Shown piece by piece: positions 25,883 to 35,693 of a stretch of DNA of 64,000 nt (position 1 is the first letter of the stretch; every line of letters begins with the position of its first letter). Below the pieces are notes generated by a model that saw only the letters and a program-made list of their open reading frames with translations, ran no database searches and was not told where the DNA came from. The translations under genes were made by a program, and so were the position numbers. The DNA comes from Flavobacterium sp. J27 (GTDB lineage Bacteria; Bacteroidota; Bacteroidia; Flavobacteriales; Flavobacteriaceae): positions 69,183 through 133,182 of the forward strand of contig NZ_PJQW01000004.1 of NCBI RefSeq assembly GCF_004303025.1, read 5' to 3'.

Positions 25883-27241
25883 ATGAAATTATTACCTCTT
25901 ATATTTATTTTTACTTTATTTACTTCGGCAAGTTGTACCGATAATTCGTCTTCTACTACGCAAACGGAAAATCAATCCTATACCGATGAAGAATTAATGA
26001 CTCAAGTGCAGCAAGATGCATTCAAATATTTTTGGGATTGGGCAAACCCTAATTCAAAATTAGCTCGTGAACGTTATTTGGTTGAGAATCCAAATTTTGA
26101 AGCTAATATTGTTACTACTGGTGGTTCAGGTTTTGGTTTAATGACAATTTTAGTAGGTGTAGAGAGAGGTTTTGTTTCTCGTACAGAAGCTGTTTCTAGA
26201 CTAACTACTGCATTACATTTTCTTGAAACTGCAGATAGATTTCACGGTGCTTGGCCCCATTGGTTAAATGGAACTACTGGTGAAGTAATTCCTTTTGGAA
26301 CTGTAGATAATGGAGGTGATTTAGTGGAAACTGCTTTTTTATGTCAAGGTTTACTTGCGGTAAGAGAGTATTTTAAGAATGGAAACACAACAGAACAAGC
26401 TTTAGCTCAAAAGGCAGATGATTTATGGAAAGGTGTAGAATGGAATTGGTATACCAAAGGAGAAAATGCTTTATATTGGCATTGGTCTCCAAATTATGAA
26501 TGGCAACTGAATCATAAAATTCAAGGGTATGATGAGTGTTTAATTACTTACATTATGGCTGTTGCTTCTCCTACACACGCCATTACTCCTGAAGTTTATG
26601 AACAAGGATGGGCTAGAAGTGGTGACATAGTTACTGCTGGCTCAAAATATAATATTCCTTTGGTTTTTAATCATAACGGAGCTACAGGTAATGTCGGGCC
26701 AATGTTTTGGGCACATTATTCTTATTTAGGTTTGGATCCAAGAGGGCTAACAGATCAATATGCTAATTATTGGGATTTAACTAAAAATCATACTGATATT
26801 ATGTATACCTATTGTGTAAATAATCCTATTGGATGGACTGGTTACAGTGAAAAATGTTGGGGTTTAACGGCAAGTTATACCAGAAACTCAGATGGATCCA
26901 CAGGATATTCTGCTCACCAACCAAATAATGACAAAGGTGTTATCTCACCAACCGCTGCTCTGTCTTCATTTCCATATAAACCAGATGCTGCTATGCGTTT
27001 TCTTCGTTTTCTGTATGAAGAAAAGAAAAATCAATATGTTGGTTTTGCAGGACCATATGATGCTTTTTCTCCTAAATTTAATTGGGTAACCCAAAGATAC
27101 TTAGCTATCGATCAAGGAACAATTGCTCCTATGATTGAAAATCATAGAACAGGACTTTTATGGAATTTATTCATGCAAGCTCCAGAAATACAAAGCGGAT
27201 TACAAACTTTAGGATTTTCATCCACACAACACGGTTTCTAA
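25883..27241 (+). CDS. GH144-like endo-beta-glucanase (glucoamylase-family fold)
   Basis: This 452-residue protein has a lipoprotein-type signal (FTLFTSASC) and one glucoamylase-like (alpha/alpha)6-barrel domain (PF10091). Typical stretches are QQDAFKYFWDWANPNSKLAR, TGGSGFGLMTILVGVERGF, GAWPHWLNG, DNGGDLVETAFLCQGLL and PMIENHRTGLLW. Characterised family members of GH144 cleave beta-1,2-glucan. The assignment to GH144 rests on these motifs and on the adjacent GH3 gene. The stop overlaps the next start (TAATG), so the two are coupled. Confidence 0.85.
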   Translation: MKLLPLIFIFTLFTSASCTDNSSSTTQTENQSYTDEELMTQVQQDAFKYFWDWANPNSKLARERYLVENPNFEANIVTTGGSGFGLMTILVGVERGFVSRTEAVSRLTTALHFLETADRFHGAWPHWLNGTTGEVIPFGTVDNGGDLVETAFLCQGLLAVREYFKNGNTTEQALAQKADDLWKGVEWNWYTKGENALYWHWSPNYEWQLNHKIQGYDECLITYIMAVASPTHAITPEVYEQGWARSGDIVTAGSKYNIPLVFNHNGATGNVGPMFWAHYSYLGLDPRGLTDQYANYWDLTKNHTDIMYTYCVNNPIGWTGYSEKCWGLTASYTRNSDGSTGYSAHQPNNDKGVISPTAALSSFPYKPDAAMRFLRFLYEEKKNQYVGFAGPYDAFSPKFNWVTQRYLAIDQGTIAPMIENHRTGLLWNLFMQAPEIQSGLQTLGFSSTQHGF

Positions 27242-27939
27242 TGAAAAAAATAATTTTTTTATTATGTTTTGTTTTTTGTCAACTTATTTTGGCTCAAACT
27301 ACGCATAAAACCTTTAAAACAAGTATACAAGTTAAATATCAATATCAGTACGCTTTGCATAAACCAGAAGGAGAAACCAAAAAACCGTTACTCATTTTTT
27401 TACACGGATCTGGTGAAAAAGGAACGGATATAGAACTAGTAAAGGTACATGGACCATTTAAGTATCTTAAAACTCATGATATAGACGCTTACGTTTTAGC
27501 ACCGCAGTGTCCAAAAGACGTATACTGGGAATCAGAATCTTTATATCAACTAATACAAGATGTTATTAAACAAAATAAAAATATTGATAGCAATAGAATC
27601 TATTTAACAGGATTAAGTATGGGAGCTTGGGGAGCATGGAATTTAGCTTTTGCTCACCCAGAAATGTTTGCTGCTTTAGTGCCTATAGCAGGTTTTGTAG
27701 ATCGTGTACCAATGCTTGAAAATTGTAAAATAAAAAATATTCCAACACGCATTTTTCATGGCTTAGTAGACGATGTCGTAGACGTTCGCTATTCTATAGA
27801 TATTTATAAAAAATTGAAAAATTGTAGTACCGATATCGAATTAACCATTTTTGATGACGCCAACCATGATAGTTGGACAAGAGTATACGACAATGAAGCC
27901 ATTTATGAATGGATGTTTCAACAAAAAATGCCCAATTAA
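27241..27939 (+). CDS. Secreted alpha/beta-hydrolase (esterase-like)
   Basis: The protein has 232 residues from the ATG at 27241, which gives a clear signal peptide (KKIIFLLCFVFCQLILAQ). The alpha/beta-hydrolase features are LLIFLHGSGEKG (oxyanion region), the nucleophile serine in TGLSMGAWGAW, an acidic residue in HGLVDDVVD and the histidine in DDANHDSW. It resembles phospholipase/carboxylesterase-type or predicted-peptidase-type hydrolases found in PULs. It may remove acyl groups from the glycan; the substrate is unknown. Confidence 0.82.
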   Translation: MKKIIFLLCFVFCQLILAQTTHKTFKTSIQVKYQYQYALHKPEGETKKPLLIFLHGSGEKGTDIELVKVHGPFKYLKTHDIDAYVLAPQCPKDVYWESESLYQLIQDVIKQNKNIDSNRIYLTGLSMGAWGAWNLAFAHPEMFAALVPIAGFVDRVPMLENCKIKNIPTRIFHGLVDDVVDVRYSIDIYKKLKNCSTDIELTIFDDANHDSWTRVYDNEAIYEWMFQQKMPN

Positions 27940-27962
27940 TACCATAAAAAAAGAATAAAAAA

Positions 27963-30269
27963 ATGAAGTTAACATACTTTATACCTATTATAACTTTAAA
28001 TTTGTTTTTGAGTTGTTCTCAGAAACAAGAAGTAAATACTACAAAAAACAAAGATACTAGAGAACAATTTATAGCAGAATTGCTAGCAAAAATGACTCTA
28101 GAAGAAAAAATAGGACAATTAAATTTACCAAGTGCAGGAGATTTTACTACTGGTCAAGCAACCAATTCAGATATTGGAAAAAAAATTGAAGAAGGTTTAG
28201 TAGGTGGTTTGTTTAATATCAAATCAGTTGCAAAAATAAGAGATGTTCAACGTGTTGCAGTTGAAAAAAGTCGTTTAAAAATTCCATTACTTTTTGGAAT
28301 GGATGTGATTCATGGCTACGAAACTACTTTTCCTATTCCATTAGGAAGTTCTTGTACATGGAACATGGAGCTAACTCAAAAAATGGCTCAAACAGCAGCA
28401 AAAGAAGCAAGCGCTGACGGTATTTGTTGGACTTTTTCTCCAATGGTCGATTTATCTAGAGACCCTAGATGGGGTAGAGTAGCAGAAGGTGGTGGAGAAG
28501 ATCCTTATTTAGGTAGTGAAATTGCTAAAGCTATGGTAAAAGGTTATCAAGGTGATGATTTAGCAAGTCCTTATACTATTTTGTCTTGTGTAAAGCATTT
28601 TGCTTTATATGGAGCTCCAGAAGCAGGAAGAGATTATAATACTGTGGATATGAGTCGTACTAGTATGTATAATTATTATTTTAAACCGTATCAAGCTGCT
28701 GTAGAAGTAGGTGTTGGTTCTGTAATGGCCTCTTTTAACGAAATTGATGGTGTTCCTGCAACGGGTAATAAATGGTTAATGACAGAGGTTTTACGTAATC
28801 AATGGAATTTCGATGGTTTTGTAGTTACTGATTATACAGGTGTAAACGAAATGACAGATCATGGTATGGGTGATTTAGCTACAGTTTCGGCTTTAGCTAT
28901 TAATGCAGGTACAGATATGGATATGGTGGGAGAAGGTTTTTTAAAGACACTTAAAAAATCAGTTGAAGATGGAAAAGTTAGTATGGCTCAATTAGATGCG
29001 GCGGTAAAACGTATTCTAAAAGCAAAATATGATTTAGGATTATTTGAAAACCCGTATAAATATTGTGATGAAAATAGAGCCAAAACAGAGATTTTCACCC
29101 AAGAGCATAGAGCGTTTGCACAACAAGTAGCTACCGAATCATTTGTTTTGTTAAAAAATGAGAACCAAGTTTTACCTTTACAAGCGAATCAAAAAGTGGC
29201 TTTAGTGGGGCCTTTGGCTGATGCTAAAGAAAATATGCCAGGAACATGGAGTGTAGCAACTAAATTTGAAAATGCAATTGCTTTAAAAACTACACTTTCA
29301 GAAAAATTAGGAGCTAATTTACTATATGCAAAAGGTTGTAATCTAGATTATGATTTAGAATTCGAAAAAAGAGTGGGGGTTTTTGGAAAAGCAATTCAGC
29401 GTGATGACCGTTCAGATCAAGAATTACATCAAGAAGCATTAGCTATAGCTAAAAAAGCAGATGTTATTTTATTTGCTATTGGAGAAGCTGCTGAAATGAG
29501 CGGTGAATGCAGTAGTCGTTCCGATATTACTATACCACAAGCGCAAAAAGATTTATTAAAGGAATTAAAAAAATTAAATAAGCCTATTGTTCTCGTATTA
29601 TTTACAGGAAGACCTTTAGCTATTACTGAAGAATCGGATGTAGCAACTGCTATTTTGAACGTTTGGTTTCCAGGTACTGAGGCTGGTCCTGCTATAACAG
29701 AAGTTTTATATGGAGAGGTTAATCCTTCTGGAAAGTTATCTATGACTTTTCCTAGAAATTTAGGTCAAGTACCTATTTATTATAATCATAAAAATACGGG
29801 AAGACCTTTAAGCCCTGAAAAAACTGAAAAAGGAGAATTTGAAAAATTTAAATCAAATTATTTAGATGTAGCCAATACGCCTTTATATCCGTTTGGTTAT
29901 GGGCTAAGTTATACCAGTTTTGACTATTCTTCAATAACTATTTCAAATACTAAATTAACTAAAGAAAAAAGCATTGAAGCTACTGTAAATGTTAGTAATA
30001 CAGGTAATTATGATGGTAAAGAAGTAGTGCAATTATATATTAGAGATTTAGTAGGATCTACTACTAGACCAGTAAAAGAATTAAAAGGTTTCCAAAAAAT
30101 ATTTCTTAAAAAAGGAGAAACTAAGAAAGTAACTTTTACAATTACAGAAGAAGATTTAAAGTTTTATGACTTCGATTTGAATTATGTAGCAGAACCAGGA
30201 CAATTCGAGGTTTTTATTGGAACCAATTCCGATACCAAAAACAAAATGTTGTTTGAGTTAGTTAATTAA
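27963..30269 (+). CDS. GH3 beta-glucosidase
   Basis: This 768-residue BglX-like enzyme has a lipoprotein signal (TLNLFLSC). The N-terminal TIM-barrel carries IPLLFGMDVIHGYETTFPIP and the nucleophile aspartate in FDGFVVTDYTGVNEM. A second alpha/beta domain (SFVLLKNENQVLPLQ, GEAAEMSGECSSRSDI) and a C-terminal fibronectin III-like domain (STTRPVKELKGFQKI) complete the usual architecture. It would release glucose from oligosaccharides produced by the GH144 enzyme in the periplasm. Confidence 0.93.
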   Translation: MKLTYFIPIITLNLFLSCSQKQEVNTTKNKDTREQFIAELLAKMTLEEKIGQLNLPSAGDFTTGQATNSDIGKKIEEGLVGGLFNIKSVAKIRDVQRVAVEKSRLKIPLLFGMDVIHGYETTFPIPLGSSCTWNMELTQKMAQTAAKEASADGICWTFSPMVDLSRDPRWGRVAEGGGEDPYLGSEIAKAMVKGYQGDDLASPYTILSCVKHFALYGAPEAGRDYNTVDMSRTSMYNYYFKPYQAAVEVGVGSVMASFNEIDGVPATGNKWLMTEVLRNQWNFDGFVVTDYTGVNEMTDHGMGDLATVSALAINAGTDMDMVGEGFLKTLKKSVEDGKVSMAQLDAAVKRILKAKYDLGLFENPYKYCDENRAKTEIFTQEHRAFAQQVATESFVLLKNENQVLPLQANQKVALVGPLADAKENMPGTWSVATKFENAIALKTTLSEKLGANLLYAKGCNLDYDLEFEKRVGVFGKAIQRDDRSDQELHQEALAIAKKADVILFAIGEAAEMSGECSSRSDITIPQAQKDLLKELKKLNKPIVLVLFTGRPLAITEESDVATAILNVWFPGTEAGPAITEVLYGEVNPSGKLSMTFPRNLGQVPIYYNHKNTGRPLSPEKTEKGEFEKFKSNYLDVANTPLYPFGYGLSYTSFDYSSITISNTKLTKEKSIEATVNVSNTGNYDGKEVVQLYIRDLVGSTTRPVKELKGFQKIFLKKGETKKVTFTITEEDLKFYDFDLNYVAEPGQFEVFIGTNSDTKNKMLFELVN

Positions 30270-30285
30270 CTGTTTTTATTTTTCT

Positions 30286-30322
30286 AATACCCTCAAACAC
30301 ATATTTTGAGGGTATTTTTTTT
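30286..30322 (+). terminator. Terminator after GH3
   Basis: AATACCCTCAAA (30286-30297) and TTTGAGGGTATT (30305-30316) form a 12-bp stem followed by T residues. The next gene starts 12 bases further on, so read-through or an embedded promoter must serve it. Confidence 0.85.
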
Positions 30323-30333
30323 AAATTTATATC

Positions 30334-32157
30334 ATGATAAACAAATTTTTAAGTACGGTACTTTTCTTTGTATTCGTAACAAATGGTTATTCACAACAAA
30401 AAACGTATTGTAACCCTATAAATGTAGATTACGGTTACACACCCATACCTAATTTTTACAAACAAGGAAAGCACAGAGCTACTGCAGACCCAGTAATTGT
30501 AAGTTTTAAAGGCAACTATTTTTTATTTTCAACCAATCAATGGGGCTATTGGTGGAGTAACGATATGTTACAATGGAATTTTATAGAAAAAAAATTTTTA
30601 AAACCTGAAAATGAGTTTCCTTCTTTGAAAGATAACGGCTTTGCTCCAGATCATAAATTAGATGAAAAGCATAAGGTATATGACGAACTTTGCGCTCCTG
30701 CAGTTTTTGTAATGAAAGATGAAATGTATGTTATTGGTTCCACTCATGGACCTAATTTTGCTTTGTGGAAGAGTAAAAACCCTATGGCGAATGAATGGGA
30801 AATTGCAGTAGAAGATTTTAAAGTCGGTGCTTGGGATCCTGGTTTTTTATATGATGAAGAGAAGGATAAATTGTATTTATATTGGGGATCAAGTAATGAG
30901 TTTCCCCTTTTGGGAACAGAAATTAATACGAAGACATTACAATCGGAAGGATTCGTAAAACCAATGATTTCCTTACATCCAGAAGACCATGGATGGGAAC
31001 GTTTTGGAGAGTATAACGATAATACTTTTTTACAACCTTTTATGGAAGGTGCTTGGGTAACTAAGTATAAAAACAAATATTATTTGCAGTATGGTGCGCC
31101 AGCTACCGAGTTTAGTGGTTATGCCGATGGTGTTTATGTAAGTACTAATCCTTTACAAGGTTTTTCATATCAAAAACATAATCCTTTATCGTATAAACCA
31201 GGAGGATTTGCCCGTGGTGCTGGACATGGTGCTACTTATGAAGATAATTTTGGTAATTGGTGGCATGTTTCAACTATTATTTTAGGACAAAAAAATAATT
31301 TTGAACGACGTATTGGAATATGGCCTTCTGGTTTTGATAAAGACGATGTCATGTATTGCAATACGGCTTATGGTGATTATCCTACTTTTTTACCAGAATT
31401 TGCTCAAGGAAAAGATTTTACCAAAGGATTATTTAGTGGTTGGATGTTATTAAATTACAATAAACCCGTTCAAGTATCTTCTACTTTGGGTGGTTACCAA
31501 CCTAATTTTGCGGTTGATGAAGACATGAAAACATATTGGAGTGCTAAAACTGGAGATAAAGGAGAATGGTTTCAAACCGATTTAGGGGGAATAGCAACCA
31601 TAAACGCTATTCAAATTAATTATGCCGATCAAGACGCTACTTTTACTGGAAAAAGTCTAGGAGTATTTCATCAATATAAAATTTATGGTTCTACAGATGG
31701 AAAAAAATGGCATGTAATTGTAGATAAAAGCAATAATAAAACCGATGTTCCTCATGATTATGTAGAATTGGTACAACCTACTAAAGCACGTTACCTTAAA
31801 TTAGAAAATATAAAGATGCCTACTGGAAAATTTGCTTTAAGTGGTTTTCGGGTTTTTGGTAAAGGAAAAGGAGAAACACCAAAAAGAGTGGAAAATTTTA
31901 TGGTACTACGAGCAGATAAAAATAAATTTGGAGAAAGAAGAAGTTCTTGGATTCGTTGGCAACAAAATAATGAAGCCGATGGTTATGTTATTTATTTTGG
32001 TAAAAGTCCTGAGAAACTCTATGGAAGCATTATGGTTTATGGGAAAAACGACTATTTCTTTACAGGAATGGACAGAACAGATACCTATTATTTCCAAATT
32101 GAAGCCTTCAATGCAAATGGAATAAGTGAAAGAACTGAAATTATAAAAGTAGAATAA
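30334..32157 (+). CDS. GH43-like glycosidase with discoidin (F5/8C) domain
   Basis: This 607-residue protein has a signal peptide ending at NGYSQ. Residues about 25-370 form a five-bladed propeller like family 43 glycosidases: ATADPVIVSFKGNYFLFST with the candidate base D, LCAPAVFVMKDEMYVIGST, GAWDPGFLYDEE and GGFARGAGHGATYED. Residues about 385-510 are an F5/8 type C carbohydrate-binding domain (NFAVDEDMKTYWSAKTGDKG). A fibronectin III-like end follows. Its place in the locus suggests removal of side-chain sugars; linkage specificity is not readable. Confidence 0.83.
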   Translation: MINKFLSTVLFFVFVTNGYSQQKTYCNPINVDYGYTPIPNFYKQGKHRATADPVIVSFKGNYFLFSTNQWGYWWSNDMLQWNFIEKKFLKPENEFPSLKDNGFAPDHKLDEKHKVYDELCAPAVFVMKDEMYVIGSTHGPNFALWKSKNPMANEWEIAVEDFKVGAWDPGFLYDEEKDKLYLYWGSSNEFPLLGTEINTKTLQSEGFVKPMISLHPEDHGWERFGEYNDNTFLQPFMEGAWVTKYKNKYYLQYGAPATEFSGYADGVYVSTNPLQGFSYQKHNPLSYKPGGFARGAGHGATYEDNFGNWWHVSTIILGQKNNFERRIGIWPSGFDKDDVMYCNTAYGDYPTFLPEFAQGKDFTKGLFSGWMLLNYNKPVQVSSTLGGYQPNFAVDEDMKTYWSAKTGDKGEWFQTDLGGIATINAIQINYADQDATFTGKSLGVFHQYKIYGSTDGKKWHVIVDKSNNKTDVPHDYVELVQPTKARYLKLENIKMPTGKFALSGFRVFGKGKGETPKRVENFMVLRADKNKFGERRSSWIRWQQNNEADGYVIYFGKSPEKLYGSIMVYGKNDYFFTGMDRTDTYYFQIEAFNANGISERTEIIKVE

Positions 32158-33000
32158 ATGAAATTTTTTGTAACGCTTTTTGTAACTCTAGTAAGCCACT
32201 GTATCATGGCGCAAACTGAAATGAATGTAATGAGTTATAATATTCGTTTGGGTTCTGCCCAAGATGGAGAAAATAATTGGGAAATGAGAAAAGAAAAACT
32301 AGTGGCTCTATTAGATTATTATGAAGCCGATTTTATCGGTTTACAGGAAGTTCAAAAATTTCAACTCGATTATATTGTTGCACACTTACCAGCGTATAAG
32401 GTAATCGGTTTGCCAAGAGAAGAAGGAGAATGGGCAGAATATTCTTGTATTTTATATAAGGAAACACGTTTTACCCTTGAAGAACAACAAACGCTTTGGT
32501 TATCTGAAACACCAGAAAAAATGTCGAAAGGCTGGGATGCAGCTTGCCATCGTATTGTAACTTATGGAAGGTTTAAAGACAAAAAGGACAAGAAACAATA
32601 TTGGATAGCCAATACGCATTTTGATCATCAAGGTTTAGAAGCTAGGGAAAAATCAGCTGAAATGATAGTTACTCTTACCAATGAGTTACATCAACAAAAA
32701 GCAATTCCTTTTATTTTAACGGGAGATTTTAATGCTCCTAAAGAAGAAAAAACGATTGCTATTTTAAAAGAAAATTTGTGGGATACTTATGAAAAAACAG
32801 TAAAAAAACCATACGGACCTAAAGGAACGTGGAATGCTTTTCATTTTCAAGAAGAAATTAAAAATAGAATTGATTATGTTTTTTGTACGAAAGAAAGTAA
32901 GTTACAAGTAAAAAAAATAGCCATAATTGATGATTTTTATGATTTTAAATACCCAAGTGATCATTTGCCAGTGTTAGTAGCATTTGAAAGTAAAAAATAA
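32158..33000 (+). CDS. Secreted endonuclease/exonuclease/phosphatase-family protein
   Basis: This 280-residue protein with a signal peptide (ending SHCIMAQ) belongs to the EEP metal-dependent phosphodiesterase fold. Motifs are MNVMSYNIRLG, DFIGLQEVQ, HFDHQG, ILTGDFNAP and the final PSDHLPVLVAF. The start codon follows the preceding stop with no gap, so it is the last gene of the PUL operon. Such proteins are frequent in Bacteroidetes PULs; whether it removes phosphate-linked groups is unknown. Confidence 0.85.
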   Translation: MKFFVTLFVTLVSHCIMAQTEMNVMSYNIRLGSAQDGENNWEMRKEKLVALLDYYEADFIGLQEVQKFQLDYIVAHLPAYKVIGLPREEGEWAEYSCILYKETRFTLEEQQTLWLSETPEKMSKGWDAACHRIVTYGRFKDKKDKKQYWIANTHFDHQGLEAREKSAEMIVTLTNELHQQKAIPFILTGDFNAPKEEKTIAILKENLWDTYEKTVKKPYGPKGTWNAFHFQEEIKNRIDYVFCTKESKLQVKKIAIIDDFYDFKYPSDHLPVLVAFESKK

Positions 33001-33028
33001 ATAGGATAATGAAAAAGAATTAAAGTGA

Positions 33029-33068
33029 TAAAAAAAGTCAGTGTATCAATTTACACTGACTTTTTTGT
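33029..33068. terminator. Bidirectional terminator between PUL and ndk
   Basis: AAAAAAGTCAGTGTA and TACACTGACTTTTTT form a stem with an A run on one side and a T run on the other, located between convergent genes. Confidence 0.85.
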
Positions 33069-33120
33069 TAAACTGTTAGTTACAGTTCAATATAATTTTT
33101 GAATGCTAATATATTTTCAA

Positions 33121-33540
33121 TTAAAATTGCTCTCTTCCAGCAAAATGGAAAGCACCTTCAATAGCTGCATTTTCATCAGAATCTGAACCGTGAACTGCAT
33201 TTTCACCAATTGAAGTAGCATATTTTTTACGAATAGTTCCTTCAGCTGCATCCGCTGGATTTGTAGCTCCAATTAATGTTCTGAAATCTTCTACTGCATT
33301 TTCTTTTTCTAAAATAGCCGCTACGATAGGACCTCTTGTCATGAATTCAACTAATTCACCAAAAAATGGTCTTTCACTATGTACTGCATAAAATTGTTGA
33401 GCATCAGCAACAGTTAATTGCGTTAATTTCATTGCTACAATTCTGAAACCACCTTCAGTAATCATGTTTAAAATACCACCAATATGTCCGTTTTCAACAG
33501 CATCTGGTTTAATCATTGTAAAAGTTCTATTCGTTGCCAT
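33121..33540 (-). CDS. ndk: Nucleoside diphosphate kinase
   Basis: This 139-residue enzyme transfers gamma-phosphate between nucleoside triphosphates and diphosphates in the cytoplasm. The family motifs are [16 protein letters not shown] at the start, a RGPIVA segment and the active-site histidine in [10 protein letters not shown]. The length is normal. A TACTTTTG (-7 type) lies at 33571-33578 on this strand, giving a plausible own promoter. Confidence 0.96.
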   Translation of the reverse strand: MATNRTFTMIKPDAVENGHIGGILNMITEGGFRIVAMKLTQLTVADAQQFYAVHSERPFFGELVEFMTRGPIVAAILEKENAVEDFRTLIGATNPADAAEGTIRKKYATSIGENAVHGSDSDENAAIEGAFHFAGREQF

Positions 33541-33602
33541 AACGTTTCTTCTGTTTTTTTAAATTTGGTGCAAAAGTAGTCTTTTTGTTTGTAGTTTAAA
33601 AA

Positions 33603-34007
33603 CTATTCGATAGGATTTTTGAATTCTTCTTTTAGTTGATTTGGCATGTGAGTAAATTCAATTGCATTTAAATCATTTTTTAAACTCAAAAGAATTTCAA
33701 TCATAAATTGATCTAAATCATCAGGGATTTGCATTTTGCTGTCTTGGAATTGTTTTATAAGAAGCAATAAATACTCAGAAATAGTCTTTTCACCATCTGC
33801 ATCTAAAAACATTTCTTGGAACCAAAAGTCCATTGTCGTTGTTTTAATAGAACCCTTTTCGTTTTTATGAACCAAAGCGATTTCTTCTTTTGTAATCCAC
33901 ATCCATTGTTTTGTTCGAACAAAATAAAAGTCTTTTTCAGAAAATGTATTTATAAATTCGAATTCAGGAATTACGTGCTTATTTTTATTTTTAAAGAATG
34001 AAAACAT
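33603..34007 (-). CDS. Hypothetical protein
   Basis: This 134-residue protein has no recognised domain. It is acidic and soluble, with mixed strands in the first half (KDFYFVRTKQWMWITKEEIA) and helices in the second. It lies 20 bases downstream of the secreted protein gene at 34028-34798 on the same strand and may share its transcript. Confidence 0.6.
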   Translation of the reverse strand: MFSFFKNKNKHVIPEFEFINTFSEKDFYFVRTKQWMWITKEEIALVHKNEKGSIKTTTMDFWFQEMFLDADGEKTISEYLLLLIKQFQDSKMQIPDDLDQFMIEILLSLKNDLNAIEFTHMPNQLKEEFKNPIE

Positions 34008-34027
34008 CTATAAATTAAATATTAATG

Positions 34028-34798
34028 TTAATGTACATCGATGCCATCAAAATAAATTTCTGTGATTGCGGTATCATCATATTTTTCACCTTTGTAAACT
34101 TCTACAATTTCAAATGTAATTGTCCACCAAGGTTGTTTTTGTAAAGAATTGAAATCGTTTCTATCGCTATTTCCAAGAGGATCAAAGTAAAATGATTGTT
34201 CATTTTTCGAGTCTTCTAAATGAAGTAATGCAAAGGGAATATCATTTAAATACATTTTTAACTTCTTAACTCTCGAATTCTCTCTCCAACTTTTATCTGA
34301 TTTAACATAACCATTTACAATTATAATTTCAGTAATTCTTGGATTTTCAGGAGGAAAATGATAAGTAATTGTTTCACCTATTCCATAGCCAGGAACACCT
34401 TCTATCCATGCTGTTTTATAATTTAAATCATGAATGTTTTTAGGAATATAGTTAATCTCTTTATTTGTTTTTAAGGCAGACGAAGCAGAGATTGTATCTA
34501 AACCACCACCACAATACCAGCTACAACCTACTCCTAAAACATCCCAATATCCTTCTCTGTCTTCTAAACAATCTTCATATTGTTTTTTCTCTTCAGGTGT
34601 AAAACTTTCTTTTTTCTTTTGATTTATTTTTTCAAAAAGAGTATTACAATCTTCAATGCTTTTTTCAAAGGCTAATTCACCAGCAGGACTTTTTTCAATC
34701 AGAGAACCTAACTTAGGTTTCATTTCTTTTATATTCTGACTAAAACTAATTGAATTATATAAAAAGAAAAGAGTCAAAAAAGCTATTCTCATTATCAA
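34028..34798 (-). CDS. Secreted protein with NADase-type glycan-binding domain
   Basis: This 256-residue protein has a signal peptide (FLTLFFLYNSISFS). A helical, acidic segment follows, then a discoidin-like domain with the pattern YKTAWIEGVPGYGIGETITY and EIIIVNGYVKSDKSW (about 125-255), which matches the glycan-binding fold found fused to some NADases. No NADase catalytic domain is present here. It is probably periplasmic or surface-located; its role is unknown. Confidence 0.72.
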   Translation of the reverse strand: MIMRIAFLTLFFLYNSISFSQNIKEMKPKLGSLIEKSPAGELAFEKSIEDCNTLFEKINQKKKESFTPEEKKQYEDCLEDREGYWDVLGVGCSWYCGGGLDTISASSALKTNKEINYIPKNIHDLNYKTAWIEGVPGYGIGETITYHFPPENPRITEIIIVNGYVKSDKSWRENSRVKKLKMYLNDIPFALLHLEDSKNEQSFYFDPLGNSDRNDFNSLQKQPWWTITFEIVEVYKGEKYDDTAITEIYFDGIDVH

Positions 34799-34915
34799 TT
34801 ATTTATATTTGGTTACCTTACAAAAATAGATTAAAAATAGTGGTTTTGATACAAAGATTATTAAAATTGTGAATATCTATTTTTAAAATTAACAAGCTAT
34901 TTTTTGATTAAAAAG

Positions 34916-34923
34916 TATCTTTG
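34916..34923 (+). promoter_or_regulatory. -7 promoter element of the DUF4494 gene
   Basis: TATCTTTG matches TAnnTTTG 23 bases before the start codon at 34946. Confidence 0.4.
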
Positions 34924-34945
34924 GCCTCCTTAAAAAATAAAGAAT

Positions 34946-35521
34946 ATGAGTGCAACTTGGTATGAATGTAAAGTAAAGTATAGAAAAATAGATGAAAACG
35001 GCGTACAGAAAGTAGTAACCGAACCTTATTTGGTCGATGCGATTTCCTATACTGAAGCCGAAAGAAGAATCAATGAAGAAATGGCAGCCTATGTGAGCGA
35101 AGAATTTAAGATTACCAATATAAAATTTGCCAATTATTCTGAAATTCATCCGTTTGAAAAAGCCGATCGATGGTTCAAATCCAAAGTGGCTTTGGTGGCT
35201 TATGACGAAGAAAGCGGAAAAGAACGTAAAACGAATATCTATTTATTGGTACAAGCTAATGATGTAAAAGAAGCCTATGATAATACGCTTCATGCCATGC
35301 AAAATACCATGGGCGATTATACCATTCCAGCTATTGCAGAATCTCCAATCATGGACGTTTTTCCTTATTTTAGTGGAGAAGAAGGGAATTTGGAAGCCTT
35401 AGAAAAATTTAACGCTGTAAAAGCTTCAAAATTAGAAATACAAGAGATGGAAGATCCGTTGGATTTTGAAGAAACAGTAGACGAATTTGTAATTGAAGAA
35501 GATACTATTACAGAAGAATAA
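34946..35521 (+). CDS. DUF4494 protein
   Basis: This 191-residue protein matches the conserved Bacteroidetes DUF4494 family. The start (SATWYECKVKYRKIDENGVQ) and the repeated strand-helix units (VTEPYLVDAISYTEAERRIN; IYLLVQANDVKEAYDNTLHA) are typical, with an acidic C-terminal tail. It has no signal peptide, so it is cytoplasmic. No biochemical function is established that can be named from sequence. Confidence 0.85.
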   Translation: MSATWYECKVKYRKIDENGVQKVVTEPYLVDAISYTEAERRINEEMAAYVSEEFKITNIKFANYSEIHPFEKADRWFKSKVALVAYDEESGKERKTNIYLLVQANDVKEAYDNTLHAMQNTMGDYTIPAIAESPIMDVFPYFSGEEGNLEALEKFNAVKASKLEIQEMEDPLDFEETVDEFVIEEDTITEE

Positions 35522-35533
35522 CAACATGAAAGA

Positions 35534-35678
35534 GATTGTCTAAAAAGTCTTGATTTGTCATTTTGAATTTATTTAACTTCGTTGAATTTTCGATTTCGGA
35601 ATCTAATAGTTGAAAATCAAATAATTTATAGAAGCTGAAACAAGTTCTGCTTGACAAGATTGTACTTTTGGGACAGCC
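35534..35678. repeat. MITE-like intergenic repeat with imperfect inverted ends
   Basis: The ends GATTGTCTAAAAAGT and ACTTTTGGGACAGCC are imperfect inverted repeats. Between them lie GTCATTTTGAA and AGCTGAAACAAGTTCTGCTT, which recall short intergenic repeats common in Flavobacteriaceae genomes. No ORF is present. A decayed mobile repeat is inferred. Confidence 0.45.
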
Positions 35679-35693
35679 TAATGTAGTTTCAAT

